Shown here: positions 45,728 through 57,961 of the stretch, piece by piece
Numbering within the stretch: position 1 is the first letter of the stretch
Layout: every line of letters begins with the position of its first letter
Source of the DNA: UBA1206 sp045643125
GTDB taxonomy: Bacteria > Bacillota > Clostridia > Oscillospirales > CAG-382
Direction: 5' to 3'
NCBI GenBank assembly: GCA_045643125.1
Contig: JAZUKE010000036.1
Location: 1 to 64,000 of the forward strand
Length of the DNA: 64,000 bases
Program-made: the position numbers and the translations under genes
Notes under the pieces: generated by a model
Told to the model about the DNA's origin: nothing
Databases searched by the model: none
What the model saw: only the letters and a program-made list of their open reading frames with translations

Positions 45728-46878
45728 CAGATTCCTCCTTTTGCGGCAATAAGGCTTGCCGAAGCCTCCCTTGCCTTGCGGTCGGTTGACATAATGTCGT
45801 CAAGCGTAGGTTCGGGAATAAACGGGGTTTCTTTTGTCACGGACGTGACCGTATCGAAAATATCGGTGAACGATATCTTCTTTTCGAGGAAAGCCGCCAC
45901 GGCGATCTCGTTTGCGGCAGACATTGCCGCGGGGATATTGCCGCCGCGTTTTATTGCGTATTTTGCAAGAGACAACAGCGGGAAGGTCTTTTCGTCTGCC
46001 GAAGCAAAGGTTATCTTTGCAAGCGACGGGAAATCGAGTTCCCCCGTAAGCGACGCTTCCCTTTCCGGGTAAGTCAGCGCATACTGTATCGCAAGTCTCA
46101 TATCGGGGCGTGCAAGCTGGGCGATGACCGTGTTGTCTTCAAAGCCCACCATTGAATGGATTATGCTTTCGCGCTGTACCACGACTTCGATATCCTCGGG
46201 GCGGACGCCGAAAAGCCAGACAGCTTCGATGACCTCGAGTCCCTTGTTCATAAGGCTTGCGGAATCGACGGTTATTTTCGCACCCATATTCCAATTCGGG
46301 TGAGCAAGTGCCATTTCGGGCGTAACTTTTTCAAGAAACGCTCTGTCTTTGCCGAAAAACGGGCCGCCGGACGCGGTAAGATATATTTTCTTTGCTTTTT
46401 TGCCGCCGAGGCACTGGAAGATCGCCGAATGTTCGCTGTCAACGGGAATTATCGGAAGCCCTTTATTTTCCGCGTATTTCGTTACGATGCTTCCGCCAGC
46501 AACAAGCACTTCCTTGTTTGAAAGCGCGATCGGGTGGTCTCCGTCGAGAGCGGCAAGTGTCGGGCGAAGTCCGCTGACGCCGAGCAGCGAATTGCAGAGC
46601 AGGTCGCATTTTGTACTTCTTGCCATTTCGCAAAGCTCGTCGTCGCCGGTAATGACCTTCACCGACGTGTCGGAAAGCGCATTTTTGAGGTCGTTATAGT
46701 GATTTTTCCCTATCCACGCCTTTTTTATACCGAATTCGCGGCATTGAGCTTCTACGGCTTTCCAGTTGGAATTGCCCGAAACGCAGTCGATCTTAAGTCC
46801 CAGGTGTCTCACCACCTCGATGGTCTGTCTGCCTATCGAGCCGGTCGAGCCGAGGATGGAAACGGTTTTGTTCATCAT
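45727..46878 (-). CDS. dxr: 1-deoxy-D-xylulose 5-phosphate reductoisomerase
   Basis: This 383-residue enzyme makes methylerythritol phosphate from DXP with NADPH, the first committed step of the MEP pathway. It has LGSTGSIGRQTIEVV at the N-terminus for NADPH, the VPVDSEHSAIFQCL segment with the metal and substrate site, and ASGGPFFGK as the flexible loop. Length is normal. Its start overlaps the cdsA stop as ATGA, with GGAG 11 bases upstream. Confidence 0.97.
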   Translation of the reverse strand: MMNKTVSILGSTGSIGRQTIEVVRHLGLKIDCVSGNSNWKAVEAQCREFGIKKAWIGKNHYNDLKNALSDTSVKVITGDDELCEMARSTKCDLLCNSLLGVSGLRPTLAALDGDHPIALSNKEVLVAGGSIVTKYAENKGLPIIPVDSEHSAIFQCLGGKKAKKIYLTASGGPFFGKDRAFLEKVTPEMALAHPNWNMGAKITVDSASLMNKGLEVIEAVWLFGVRPEDIEVVVQRESIIHSMVGFEDNTVIAQLARPDMRLAIQYALTYPEREASLTGELDFPSLAKITFASADEKTFPLLSLAKYAIKRGGNIPAAMSAANEIAVAAFLEKKISFTDIFDTVTSVTKETPFIPEPTLDDIMSTDRKAREASASLIAAKGGI

Positions 46879-47669
46879 AATATATTAAGCTCCGTAAGAA
46901 TGAATGCAAAAATTGATATGGGAAGAATGGAATCGAATCTGTCAAGCACTCCGCCGTGTCCGGGGAACAGCTTGCCGTAATCCTTTATGCCGTATCTTCT
47001 CTTTACGAGCGACGCCGCAAGGTCGCCGACCTGACCGCAAACCGAAAGCGGGATCGCAACGAGCGGCAGCACGATATACGAAAAATCGCAGTCAAAAAAG
47101 TTATTGCACACGAGCGCAAACACTTCAAAGCCGACCATACAGCCGACTACTCCGCCGATACCGCCGGCGACGGTCTTTTTGGGTGATATTTCCGGGCAGA
47201 GCTTGCGCTTGCCGAAAAATTTGCCGACAAAATACGCAAACGTGTCGGTTCCCCACGCGGCAATTAATATGAGAAGGTACTGTATCGGCTGTCTGTCGCG
47301 CACCAGAACCATCAGCGAAAAGCCGAGAGACGTCACGAGAGTTTCAAACGTGACAAAGCCTATCGCGTCAATAGTGTACTTTCTGAACCCGAATACCGCT
47401 TCAAACAGCGCAAAAACGATGACGAACACGGCGACGGACGCCATATATTCCGGCTTGAAACGCGCAAGCAGCGGAAGCGAAGCCCCCGCAAGAGCGGAGA
47501 CAACAAGCAGCGGATAGCATTTTTTCATTCCGACGCAGGAGTACATCTCGTACACCGCGATAACGCATAAAACGGCAAGCGCTATCGGTAAAGCGGGAGT
47601 TGACGCAAAATACAAAATCGGTACGAAAACGGCAAGAGCAACGACCGCCGTTATTATGCGAGTTAACAT
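46875..47669 (-). CDS. cdsA: Phosphatidate cytidylyltransferase
   Basis: This 264-residue membrane enzyme makes CDP-diacylglycerol from phosphatidic acid and CTP, the branch point of phospholipid synthesis. It has about eight membrane segments and the C-terminal signature SLVKRRYGIKDYGKLFPGHG followed by GVLDRFDS, which holds the catalytic aspartates. The ATG at 47669 has AGGTGA five bases ahead and starts just past uppS; a longer frame would overlap uppS heavily. Confidence 0.95.
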   Translation of the reverse strand: MLTRIITAVVALAVFVPILYFASTPALPIALAVLCVIAVYEMYSCVGMKKCYPLLVVSALAGASLPLLARFKPEYMASVAVFVIVFALFEAVFGFRKYTIDAIGFVTFETLVTSLGFSLMVLVRDRQPIQYLLILIAAWGTDTFAYFVGKFFGKRKLCPEISPKKTVAGGIGGVVGCMVGFEVFALVCNNFFDCDFSYIVLPLVAIPLSVCGQVGDLAASLVKRRYGIKDYGKLFPGHGGVLDRFDSILPISIFAFILTELNIL

Positions 47670-47673
47670 AATG

Positions 47674-48363
47674 TCACCTGCCGTATCTTCTTTTTCTTTT
47701 GCCGTAAGCCTCAAGTGCCTTTTTCAGACAGTCAAGGTCAAAATCGGGCCAATATGTATCGGTGAAATAATATTCACTGTAAGCGGACTGATAGAGCAGG
47801 AAGTTGGATATCCTCTGTTCTCCGCTCGTTCTGATTATGAGGTCAGGATCGGGGATATCGGCAGTATACAGATATTTTTTGAACGATTCCGTGTCGATAT
47901 CCGTCACGCCGTCGGCGATGATACGTTTCACCGCGTTGACGATATCCTGTCTTCCGCCGTAGCAGAACGCTATGCAGAAGGTAAGTCCGGTGTTGCCGGA
48001 AAGACGTTCCTGTATCCCTCTCATCGAATCGGCAAGGCTTTGCGGTGCGAGTGAAAGGTCGCCGAGTATGCGAAGTCTGCAGTTTTTAGCCATAAGACGC
48101 TTTTCGTAATCGAGTATCCCTTTTGCGGCGATCTCGAAAAGTGCCGACACTTCTCCCGATTCACGGTTGAGGTTTTCGGTGGAAAAAGCGTATACGGTAA
48201 GATATTTGATGCCGAGCTCATTGCAGTTGGTGACCAGATCAACGAGTCTGTCGAATCCGACCTTGTGACCTGCGGTACGCGGAAGCAGACGCTTTTTCGC
48301 CCAGCGTCCGTTCCCGTCCATTATGACCGCGATATGCTCGGGCAATACGTTGAATTCAGCCAT
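47674..48363 (-). CDS. uppS: Polyprenyl (undecaprenyl) diphosphate synthase
   Basis: This 229-residue cis-prenyltransferase extends farnesyl diphosphate to the undecaprenyl carrier for peptidoglycan and wall polymers. The signature AVIMDGNGRWAKKR is at the N-terminus with the catalytic aspartate, AFSTENLNRES is in the middle, and LIIRTSGEQRISNFLLYQ is at the C-terminal end. The start overlaps the frr stop by one base (TAATG). Confidence 0.97.
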   Translation of the reverse strand: MAEFNVLPEHIAVIMDGNGRWAKKRLLPRTAGHKVGFDRLVDLVTNCNELGIKYLTVYAFSTENLNRESGEVSALFEIAAKGILDYEKRLMAKNCRLRILGDLSLAPQSLADSMRGIQERLSGNTGLTFCIAFCYGGRQDIVNAVKRIIADGVTDIDTESFKKYLYTADIPDPDLIIRTSGEQRISNFLLYQSAYSEYYFTDTYWPDFDLDCLKKALEAYGKRKRRYGR

Positions 48364-48917
48364 TATATCTCAAGAATCTCCTTGTTTTTCTTTGCAACGA
48401 CGACGTCAACTTCCTTGATGTACTTATCGGTAAGTTCCTGGATGCTCTTTTCGGAAGCGGTCTGTTCGTCTTCGGTCATTTCCTTGGCGGTCTTCATTGC
48501 TTTTATCTTCTTGTTGGCGTCCTGACGGATGTTGCGGAGCGCGACTTTGGATTCTTCGCCCATCTTGGCTGCCTGTTTGGTGAGTTCTTTTCTTCTTTCT
48601 TCGGTGAGTGCCGGGAACACGAGGCGGATGCACTTGCCGTCATTCTGCGGATTTATGCCGACATCGGAGGCAAGGATGGCTTTTTCGATATCGCGGAGAA
48701 TGTTGGTTTCCCACGGGACTATCGCAAGAGTTCTTGCGTCGAGCGTTTTGATGGAAGCAACGCCGGAAAGATCAGTGGGAGTGCCGTAATAATTGACTTT
48801 TACTCTGTCAAGAACGCGTGCCGAAGCGCGTCCGACGCGGATAGCTGCGAAGTCGTCTTCGAGGACTTTGATGGTCTTCTTCATTTTTTCTTCAAATTCT
48901 TTGTTATCGAGTTTCAT
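48363..48917 (-). CDS. frr: Ribosome recycling factor
   Basis: This 184-residue protein splits post-termination ribosomes with EF-G. The three-helix bundle pattern and hinge are clear (IRVGRASARVLDRVKVNYYG, then VPWETNILRDIEKAI and the RKELTKQAAKMGEESK helix). Length is normal for Frr. GGGAGGAAG precedes the ATG, 40 bases after pyrH. Confidence 0.98.
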   Translation of the reverse strand: MKLDNKEFEEKMKKTIKVLEDDFAAIRVGRASARVLDRVKVNYYGTPTDLSGVASIKTLDARTLAIVPWETNILRDIEKAILASDVGINPQNDGKCIRLVFPALTEERRKELTKQAAKMGEESKVALRNIRQDANKKIKAMKTAKEMTEDEQTASEKSIQELTDKYIKEVDVVVAKKNKEILEI

Positions 48918-48957
48918 TGTTCTTCCTCCCGTTATTTTTGTTTTATGTTGATTTGTT

Positions 48958-49656
48958 TCATTCTATGAGTGTGCCGATGTTTTCTCCGTTGATACCGCGG
49001 AAAATATTTTCGGGATCCGCAAGGCTGAAAAGGAGTACCTTGATGTTGTTTTCTCTGCCGAGAGAAGCCGCGGTCTGGTCGATGACGCCGAGGTTCTTTT
49101 CGAGGATGGTGTCGTAGCTGACTTTGTCGTATCTCACCGCGTCGGGATATTTGCCGGGGTCTTTGTCGTAAACGCCGTCAACGGCTTTTGCGGAAAGAAT
49201 GACGTCAACGCCAAGCTCTGCGGCGCGAAGCATCATACCCGTGTCGGTGGAAAAGAACGGATAACCGACACCGCAGGCGCAAAGCACGACTTTGCCATCG
49301 TTCATATACTGTCTTGCTTTGGCTTGCGAATAAGTTTCGCAGAACTGTTCGACGGGTACGGCGGAAAGCACCTTTGCCGAAAGCCCGGCTTTTTCGAGAT
49401 AATCCTGCATACCGAGACAGTTGATGAGCGTGGCGAGCATACCCATATGGTCGGCTCTGACACGTTCGACGCTGATATCCTTCTGACGTGCGCCTCTCCA
49501 GATATTGCCGCCGCCGATGACAATGGCGATCTTTGCGCCGCTGTCAACGCATTTTTTGATCTGCGACGCGACTTTTTCAAGGAAGGAGCCGTCGAGTATG
49601 CCGTTTTTGCCTGAGAGTGCTTCGCCGGAAAGTTTGATTAGTGCGCTGTTATACAT
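48958..49656 (-). CDS. pyrH: UMP kinase
   Basis: This 232-residue amino-acid-kinase-fold enzyme makes UDP from UMP and is normally controlled by GTP and UTP. It has LIKLSGEALSGKNG for phosphate binding, VIGGGNIWRG, and CACGVGYPFFSTDTG for UMP binding. It is usually preceded by rpsB and tsf; here a secreted HExxH lipoprotein lies 14 bases upstream instead. GAGAGGATG lies ahead of the ATG. Confidence 0.97.
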   Translation of the reverse strand: MYNSALIKLSGEALSGKNGILDGSFLEKVASQIKKCVDSGAKIAIVIGGGNIWRGARQKDISVERVRADHMGMLATLINCLGMQDYLEKAGLSAKVLSAVPVEQFCETYSQAKARQYMNDGKVVLCACGVGYPFFSTDTGMMLRAAELGVDVILSAKAVDGVYDKDPGKYPDAVRYDKVSYDTILEKNLGVIDQTAASLGRENNIKVLLFSLADPENIFRGINGENIGTLIE

Positions 49657-49670
49657 AATAGATCATCCTC

Positions 49671-50513
49671 TCATTTTATCAGAAATTCATAGTTTTTATC
49701 AAGTCCGTCCGTCCAGCCGACACACCACGCGGTATACGGCGACACCGAAAGCAGCTCGATATCGTCATTTTTGTTCATAACGTCGTTGGGGAACAGAGTT
49801 TTGAACGTCTTTTCGTTTTCTTCGGTAATGTTCGGCGCGTACAGATCGCATCCTCCGAAAAGATGCAGTATCTCGTGCGCGTAGGTGTAAGGCGTATCGG
49901 TATATTCGTATTTTTCGTCGTGGCTGTGGAAGATAACGCTTCTTTCAAACGAATACTCGTCCGCGTCGGACGCAGATACGTCATAGCTCACGGCGTAGCT
50001 TCTTTCGTCGGCGATGACGTGAAAGACGGCGAAGCAGTTGTCGTACCCTTCTGACGCATAGTTCTTTTCGGCAAAAGCCGCAAGGCTGCCGTATCCGGTT
50101 CCGGCAAACAATTCGTTCGTCCACGCAAAATCGCGTGTCGCCGTACCGTCGATATCGTAATCAAACACACATTTTTCGTCAAACGGAGTGCAGACGATAT
50201 CAAGCACCGTGCCGTATGACTCCGCCATACCTTCGATGAAAGCCGAAGCCGTGTCAAGAAGACCGAGCGTTTCATTTATGCAGTTTTCGGTCCACTTTGC
50301 GTCATTTACGTTCACGAACACGTTTATGCAGAGGCACCTGCCTTTAAGTTCGGAGGCGCTTCCCGCAGACATTGTTTCACTTGCGGGCGGATATACGTTT
50401 CTGCCGTCTTCGGATATTTCGTCAGACGTGTGTTCTTCGTTGTAAGACGCGCAGGAAAAAAGAGAAAATGCAATAAAAAGCATCAGAAGAAGCGAAAACG
50501 ATCTTTTTTTCAT
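49671..50513 (-). CDS. Secreted lipoprotein with HExxH metalloprotease motif
   Basis: This 280-residue protein has a lipoprotein signal peptide ending LFSC (cysteine at about residue 21), so it is anchored outside the membrane. At about residues 213-223 it reads HEILHLFGGCD, the HExxHxxGxxD zinc motif of metzincin-like peptidases. Upstream, about 60-190, is a mixed region with VFVNVNDAKWTEN and VFHVIADERSYAV; I do not recognise a named family. No ribosome binding site is visible before the ATG. A promoter-like -10 lies only three bases upstream, so the start may be on a nearly leaderless transcript. It sits between the radical-SAM genes and pyrH, where rpsB and tsf are usually found. Confidence 0.75.
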   Translation of the reverse strand: MKKRSFSLLLMLFIAFSLFSCASYNEEHTSDEISEDGRNVYPPASETMSAGSASELKGRCLCINVFVNVNDAKWTENCINETLGLLDTASAFIEGMAESYGTVLDIVCTPFDEKCVFDYDIDGTATRDFAWTNELFAGTGYGSLAAFAEKNYASEGYDNCFAVFHVIADERSYAVSYDVSASDADEYSFERSVIFHSHDEKYEYTDTPYTYAHEILHLFGGCDLYAPNITEENEKTFKTLFPNDVMNKNDDIELLSVSPYTAWCVGWTDGLDKNYEFLIK

Positions 50514-50516
50514 ACT

Positions 50517-50545
50517 ATTATATCATTGTATTTTCAATAAAGCAA
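50517..50545 (-). promoter_or_regulatory. Promoter-like site at the lipoprotein start
   Basis: Minus strand TTGCTT (50540-50545), 17 bases, TATAAT (50517-50522) with TGA before it. The -10 is three bases from the start codon, closer than a normal leader allows. Confidence 0.45.
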
Positions 50546-50561
50546 GAAATTTTTTTCAAAT

Positions 50562-51191
50562 TCAGGCGATGGGTTCGCCGTTATCACGAAGGAGCGAAAG
50601 GCGCGTTATGCGGCAATCGGTTATTCTGTCGCCGAGGAAATCGCAGATATATTTTACGTTGAGGTGTTCCCCGCTTCCGCAGGCGGCGCGGAGCTTCATT
50701 CTGACGCCGCACTCGACGTTTTCAAACGATTTTTCTTTGATAAGGTAAGAAATATCTTCGTACCTGTCGCCTTTTTTGCTCTTTTTGAGTACGGTTATCT
50801 CACCGGACAAAAGGTTTTCCATTTCGGTCTTGTCGAGAGAGGTCGTGAAAACGACATCGTAATCGGCAAGGGCGAGATCGCTCAGTTTACATTCGGGGCA
50901 AACTGCCTTTACGACTGGGAGACAGTCCGGGAAAGAGGCACGGAGTTTTTCGGTTATTTCGTCATAGCTCATTCCGTCACCGGCGAAGAAATCGAAGACC
51001 TCGAATTCGCTTTCCTGATACACCGAAAGCGGCGACGCAAAGGTGAGCTTTATATGCGGGTTGAAGCCTTCGGTATACTGCGGATCGACGCCGCTTCTGA
51101 CAAGGCTCCGGAACACGGAACGCTGCAGATCAAGATGTGATATATAGGCGGAAACGCCTTTTTTCATAAAAACGACTCTTACGGGCAGCAT
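50562..51191 (-). CDS. TIGR03936 family radical-SAM-associated protein
   Basis: This 209-residue protein is the TIGR03936/DUF2344 partner that accompanies TIGR03960 radical-SAM proteins in many Firmicutes. Family features are VRVVFMKKGVSAYISHLDLQR at the N-terminus (split here as VRVVFMKKG and AYISHLDLQRS), then SGVDPQYTEGFNPHIKLTFA. The ATG at 51191 follows GGGAGG by nine bases; a longer frame reaching 51329 lies entirely in the upstream gene. It overlaps that gene by 13 bases, so the pair is cotranslated. Its function is not known. Confidence 0.9.
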   Translation of the reverse strand: MLPVRVVFMKKGVSAYISHLDLQRSVFRSLVRSGVDPQYTEGFNPHIKLTFASPLSVYQESEFEVFDFFAGDGMSYDEITEKLRASFPDCLPVVKAVCPECKLSDLALADYDVVFTTSLDKTEMENLLSGEITVLKKSKKGDRYEDISYLIKEKSFENVECGVRMKLRAACGSGEHLNVKYICDFLGDRITDCRITRLSLLRDNGEPIA

Positions 51192-53013
51192 CTTCTTTCG
51201 CCTCCCAGCTTGCTTGCTCCGCAGCCGGAGCATTTTGTGCGGCAGTCGGGCGTTGTTTCGCCGTTTTCCGCCTTTTTGGCTTCGCGGATGAGAAATTCTT
51301 TGGTGACACCGCACGAAATATGATCCCACGGCAGGACTTCGTCGTAGCTTCTGCGGCGGTTTGCGTAAAACGCGGGATCTATGCCGACGCTTTCAAAAAT
51401 ATCCATCCAGTTTTCGTGCGAGAAAAATTCGTCCCAGCCGTCAAAGCGCTGTCCGCGTTTCACGGCTTCGGCTATCGCGGCGGAAAGCCGTCTGTCGCCG
51501 CAGGCGAACACCGCTTCGATATGCGACACCTCGGCGGTATGGTAGTTGTAGGTTATCTTGCGGCTCTTTATCTCATTTCTGAGAAGCTGCTGTTTGCGTT
51601 TCAGCTCGTCTACGCTGTCCTGCATCTCCCACTGGAACGGCGTGAACGGTTTGGGCACGAAGCAGGACACCGACACGGTGACGTTGAACGCCTTGCCGTT
51701 TCGTCCGCCTGCATAAAATTCGTTCACGACATTTCCCGCAAGCGACGCGATGCCTTTGATATCGTCGTCGGTCTCGGTCGGAAGCCCGTTCATAAAATAG
51801 AGCTTGATATTCTGTCTGCCGTTCTCGAACGCTTTGCGGCAGGAGTTTATGATATCGTCTTCGGTGATGTTTTTGTTTATCACGTCGCGGAGCCTTTGAG
51901 TTCCCGCTTCGGGAGCGAAGGTCAGCCCGGATTTGCGGACGGACATAACCTTTTTCATCAGTTCTGCATAAAACGCATCTATCCTCATAGACGGAAGCGA
52001 CAGGCTTATGTTCTTCTTTTCCGTCCATTCAAGCAGCGTATCGACGAGTTTGTCTATCTGCGTGTAGTCGGATATCGAAAGCGACGCAAGCGACATTTCG
52101 TCATATCCCGTATTCGCAAAGCTCTCGCGGGCGCATTTGTCGAGGACTTCGACCGATTTTTCGCGGTAAGGACGGTAGACCATACCCGCCTGGCAGAAAC
52201 GGCAGCCCCTTATACAGCCGCGGAAGACTTCGAGAGTGATCCTGTCGTGTACGGATTCGATAAACGGCATCTCAAATTTTGTCGGGAACGGAGATGCGTC
52301 AAGGTCTTTTATTATTCGCTTTCTGACGGTCTTCGGTACGTCTTCGTATTTCGGTTCAACTTTGTTTATCGTGCCGTCGTCGTTGTAGGACACGTCGTAA
52401 AGCGACGGAACGTAGGTGCCTTCGATATGTGACGCAAGACGGAGAAATTCTTTTTTCGTCATTCCTTTTTTCCTGCAGTCGCGGTACAGCTCGGCTAACT
52501 CGACAAGATGCTCCTCGCCCTCTCCTATCGAAAACAGATCGAAGAAATCGGCGACCGGCTCGGGGTTGTAGGCGCATGGGCCTCCGCCGATGATGAGCGG
52601 GTACGAATCGTCTCTGTCGGACGCATAGAACGGGATGCCCGCAAGGTCGAGCATATTGACGGCGTTGGTATACGAAAGCTCGTATTGCAGCGTGAACGCC
52701 ACTATATCGAAGTCGCGCAGGCTGTCGCCGCTTTCGAGTGCGTAAAGCGGAAGCTTGTTTTCGCGTAACAGCTTTTCAAAATCGTCCCACGGAGCGTAAG
52801 CGCGTTCGCACCACAGAAAATCGAGTTTGTTCAGGCAGTGCATAAGGATCTTCACGCCGAGATTAGACATACCTATTTCGTAGGTGTCGGGGAAGCAGAA
52901 GCACATCCTTACGTCAACGCTCGTTTTGTCTTTATATGTGCAGCCGAATTCGCCGCCGATATAGCGTCCGGGACGTTCGACTTTTTTAAGCAGCGGTAAA
53001 TATTCGTCTTTTA

Positions 53014-53017
<4 letters not shown>
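51179..53017 (-). CDS. B12-binding-type radical SAM protein, TIGR03960
   Basis: This 612-residue protein is a radical-SAM enzyme of the TIGR03960 group. An N-terminal B12-binding-like region (about 20-190) precedes the radical-SAM core with FRGCIRGCRFCQAG, the CxxxCxxC motif at about residue 270. A cysteine-rich end reads CRTKCSGCGASKLGG and GERRCCP. The product is unknown; tRNA or ribosomal modification has been suggested by neighbours in other genomes. It overlaps uvrA by four bases and the TIGR03936 gene by 13. Confidence 0.92.
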
Positions 53018-55839
<2,822 letters not shown>

Positions 55840-55848
55840 TGTTTATCC

Positions 55849-57801
55849 TCACATAAGCCGTTTTATACGGTCGCGCAGTATCGCGGCAGACTCGAAATCG
55901 AGTTCCTTTGCCGCCTGCTTCATATCCTTTGTAAGTTTTTCTATCAGTTTCTTCTTTTCCGCCGCGTTCAGCTTACCGCCGTTCACTTCCTTTGCGCTTT
56001 CGCCGCCGGAAATGGCGAGCGGCATACGGATCTCCTTGATTATCGTCTGCGGGACGATGCCGTGAGCTTCGTTATATTCGCTTTGTATCTTGCGCCTTCT
56101 GTTGGTCTCGTCGATCGCGCGTTTCATCGAAGAAGTGACGGTGTCGGCGTACATAATGACCTTGCCGTGCGCGTTTCTCGCGGTACGTCCGATGGTCTGG
56201 ATAAGCGAAGATTCGCTTCTGAGGAATCCTTCTTTGTCGGCGTCAAGTATCGCAACGAGGGACACTTCGGGCAGGTCGAGACCTTCGCGGAGCAGGTTTA
56301 TGCCGATAAGCACGTCAAATTCGCCCTGTCTGAGGTCGCGGATGATCTCCATACGTTCGATCGTTTCTATGTCGTAGTGCATATAACGGCAGCGGATATC
56401 GTATTTTTCAAAATATTCGCTTAAGTCTTCCGCCATATGCTTCGTCAGCGTCGTGACAAGCACGCGCTCGTTTTTTGAGGCTCTTTCTCTTATCTCGCCC
56501 ATAAGGTCGTCTATCTGTCCCTTTACCGGACGCACCTCGACTTCGGGATCGAGCAATCCCGTGGGGCGTATTATCTGTTCGGCGATACGGCTTGCACGGT
56601 TTTTTTCAAAATCGGCAGGCGTTGCCGAAACGTAGATGGTCTGACCTTTTTTCTCGAGGAATTCGTTGAATTTGAGCGGTCTGTTGTCGTAAGCCGAGGG
56701 AAGACGGAAGCCGAAATCGACAAGATTTTTCTTTCTTGCCGTGTCTCCGCCGGACATTCCGCGCACCTGCGGCACGGTGACGTGGCTTTCGTCGATGAAC
56801 ATAAGGTAGTCCGCGGGGAGATAGTCGAGCAGCGTATAAGGCGTTGAGCCGGGAGCACGTCCCGAAAGGACGCGGGAGTAGTTCTCGACACCCGAGCAGT
56901 AGCCGATCTCGCGTATCTGTTCGATATCGTAATTCGTGCGTTCGGTAATGCGCTGCGCTTCTATGAATTTGCCCTGCTCCTCGAACCACGCGGCGCGTTC
57001 GCCCTTTTCTTTTTCGATTTCAAGCAGCGCCTTTTCGCGCAGTTCCGCGCTCGTGACGTAGTGGGTTGCGGGGAAAACGTCAACGTTTTCGAGCTTTGTG
57101 ACGGCTTCGCCCGTGACGGTATTGATTATTGATATCCTGTCCACCTCGTCGCCCCAGAATTCGACTCTTATCGCGTCGGTGGACGTGTTTGACGGGAATA
57201 TTTCAAGCGTGTCGCCTCTGGCGCGGAAGGTATTGCGGTCAAGGTCGAAGTCGCATCTCGCGTACTGTATCGCAACAAGACGTTTTATCACGTCGTCGCG
57301 CGATATGCGCTGTCCCTTGTAAAGCGACACCATATTTCTCTGATATTCTTCGGGATCGCCGAGCGAATAGATGCACGACACCGACGACACTATGATGACG
57401 TCCCTGCGTTCAAAAAGAGAACTTGTCGCTTCGTGACGGAGCTTGTCTATCTCCTTGTTTATGGAAGCGTCTTTTTCGATATATATGTCTTTCCCCGGAA
57501 CGTAAGCCTCCGGCTGATAATAGTCGTAATAGGAAACGAAGTATTCCACGGCGTTGTTCGGGAAAAACTCGCGGAATTCGGAGCAAAGCTGGGCAGCAAG
57601 CGTCTTGTTGTGAGCAAGCACGAGTGTCGGTTTGTTGACGTTTGCGATAATGTTCGCCATCGTGAACGTCTTGCCGGAGCCGGTGACGCCGAGAAGCACC
57701 TGATCCTTATACCCCTTGAATACGCCGTCTGTGAGCTGTTCTATCGCCTGCGGCTGATCGCCCGTCGGCTTGAACGGCGACACGAGTTCAAAATGATCCA
57801 C
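55849..57801 (-). CDS. uvrB: Excinuclease ABC subunit B
   Basis: This 650-residue helicase-like protein verifies damage and recruits UvrC. It has Walker A GVTGSGKTFTMAN, the beta-hairpin region SYYDYYQPEAYVP, the DESHVTVPQ motif, QTIGRTARN, and the C-terminal UVR motif (AKELDFESAAILRDRI). The start codon is GTG, with AAAGGAGGG ahead. uvrC is not in the window. Confidence 0.99.
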   Translation of the reverse strand: MDHFELVSPFKPTGDQPQAIEQLTDGVFKGYKDQVLLGVTGSGKTFTMANIIANVNKPTLVLAHNKTLAAQLCSEFREFFPNNAVEYFVSYYDYYQPEAYVPGKDIYIEKDASINKEIDKLRHEATSSLFERRDVIIVSSVSCIYSLGDPEEYQRNMVSLYKGQRISRDDVIKRLVAIQYARCDFDLDRNTFRARGDTLEIFPSNTSTDAIRVEFWGDEVDRISIINTVTGEAVTKLENVDVFPATHYVTSAELREKALLEIEKEKGERAAWFEEQGKFIEAQRITERTNYDIEQIREIGYCSGVENYSRVLSGRAPGSTPYTLLDYLPADYLMFIDESHVTVPQVRGMSGGDTARKKNLVDFGFRLPSAYDNRPLKFNEFLEKKGQTIYVSATPADFEKNRASRIAEQIIRPTGLLDPEVEVRPVKGQIDDLMGEIRERASKNERVLVTTLTKHMAEDLSEYFEKYDIRCRYMHYDIETIERMEIIRDLRQGEFDVLIGINLLREGLDLPEVSLVAILDADKEGFLRSESSLIQTIGRTARNAHGKVIMYADTVTSSMKRAIDETNRRRKIQSEYNEAHGIVPQTIIKEIRMPLAISGGESAKEVNGGKLNAAEKKKLIEKLTKDMKQAAKELDFESAAILRDRIKRLM

Positions 57802-57844
57802 CTGAGCTTCCCTCCTTTGCGGACGAATTATATTTATTCGTATT

Positions 57845-57873
57845 ATTATATCACAATGTTTTGTAAAAATAAA
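57845..57873 (-). promoter_or_regulatory. Candidate promoter of uvrB
   Basis: TATAAT (57845-57850) with TGTGA before it, an extended -10; the -35 TTTATT (57868-57873) at 17 bases is weak. A second TATAAT lies closer to the gene. No clear LexA-type box was seen. Confidence 0.4.
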
Positions 57874-57910
57874 GATATATTGCAGAAAAATTGTAAATTT
57901 CGGTCACAAG

Positions 57911-57943
57911 AAAAAAGACAGACACACGTCAAATGTGTCTGTC
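57911..57943 (-). terminator. Terminator of the symporter gene
   Basis: A perfect 10-bp stem (GACAGACACA with TGTGTCTGTC, 57917-57926 and 57934-57943) with a CGTCAAA loop, followed on the minus strand by TTTTTT. Confidence 0.9.
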
Positions 57944-57961
57944 GGCAAAAAAATCATTGTG

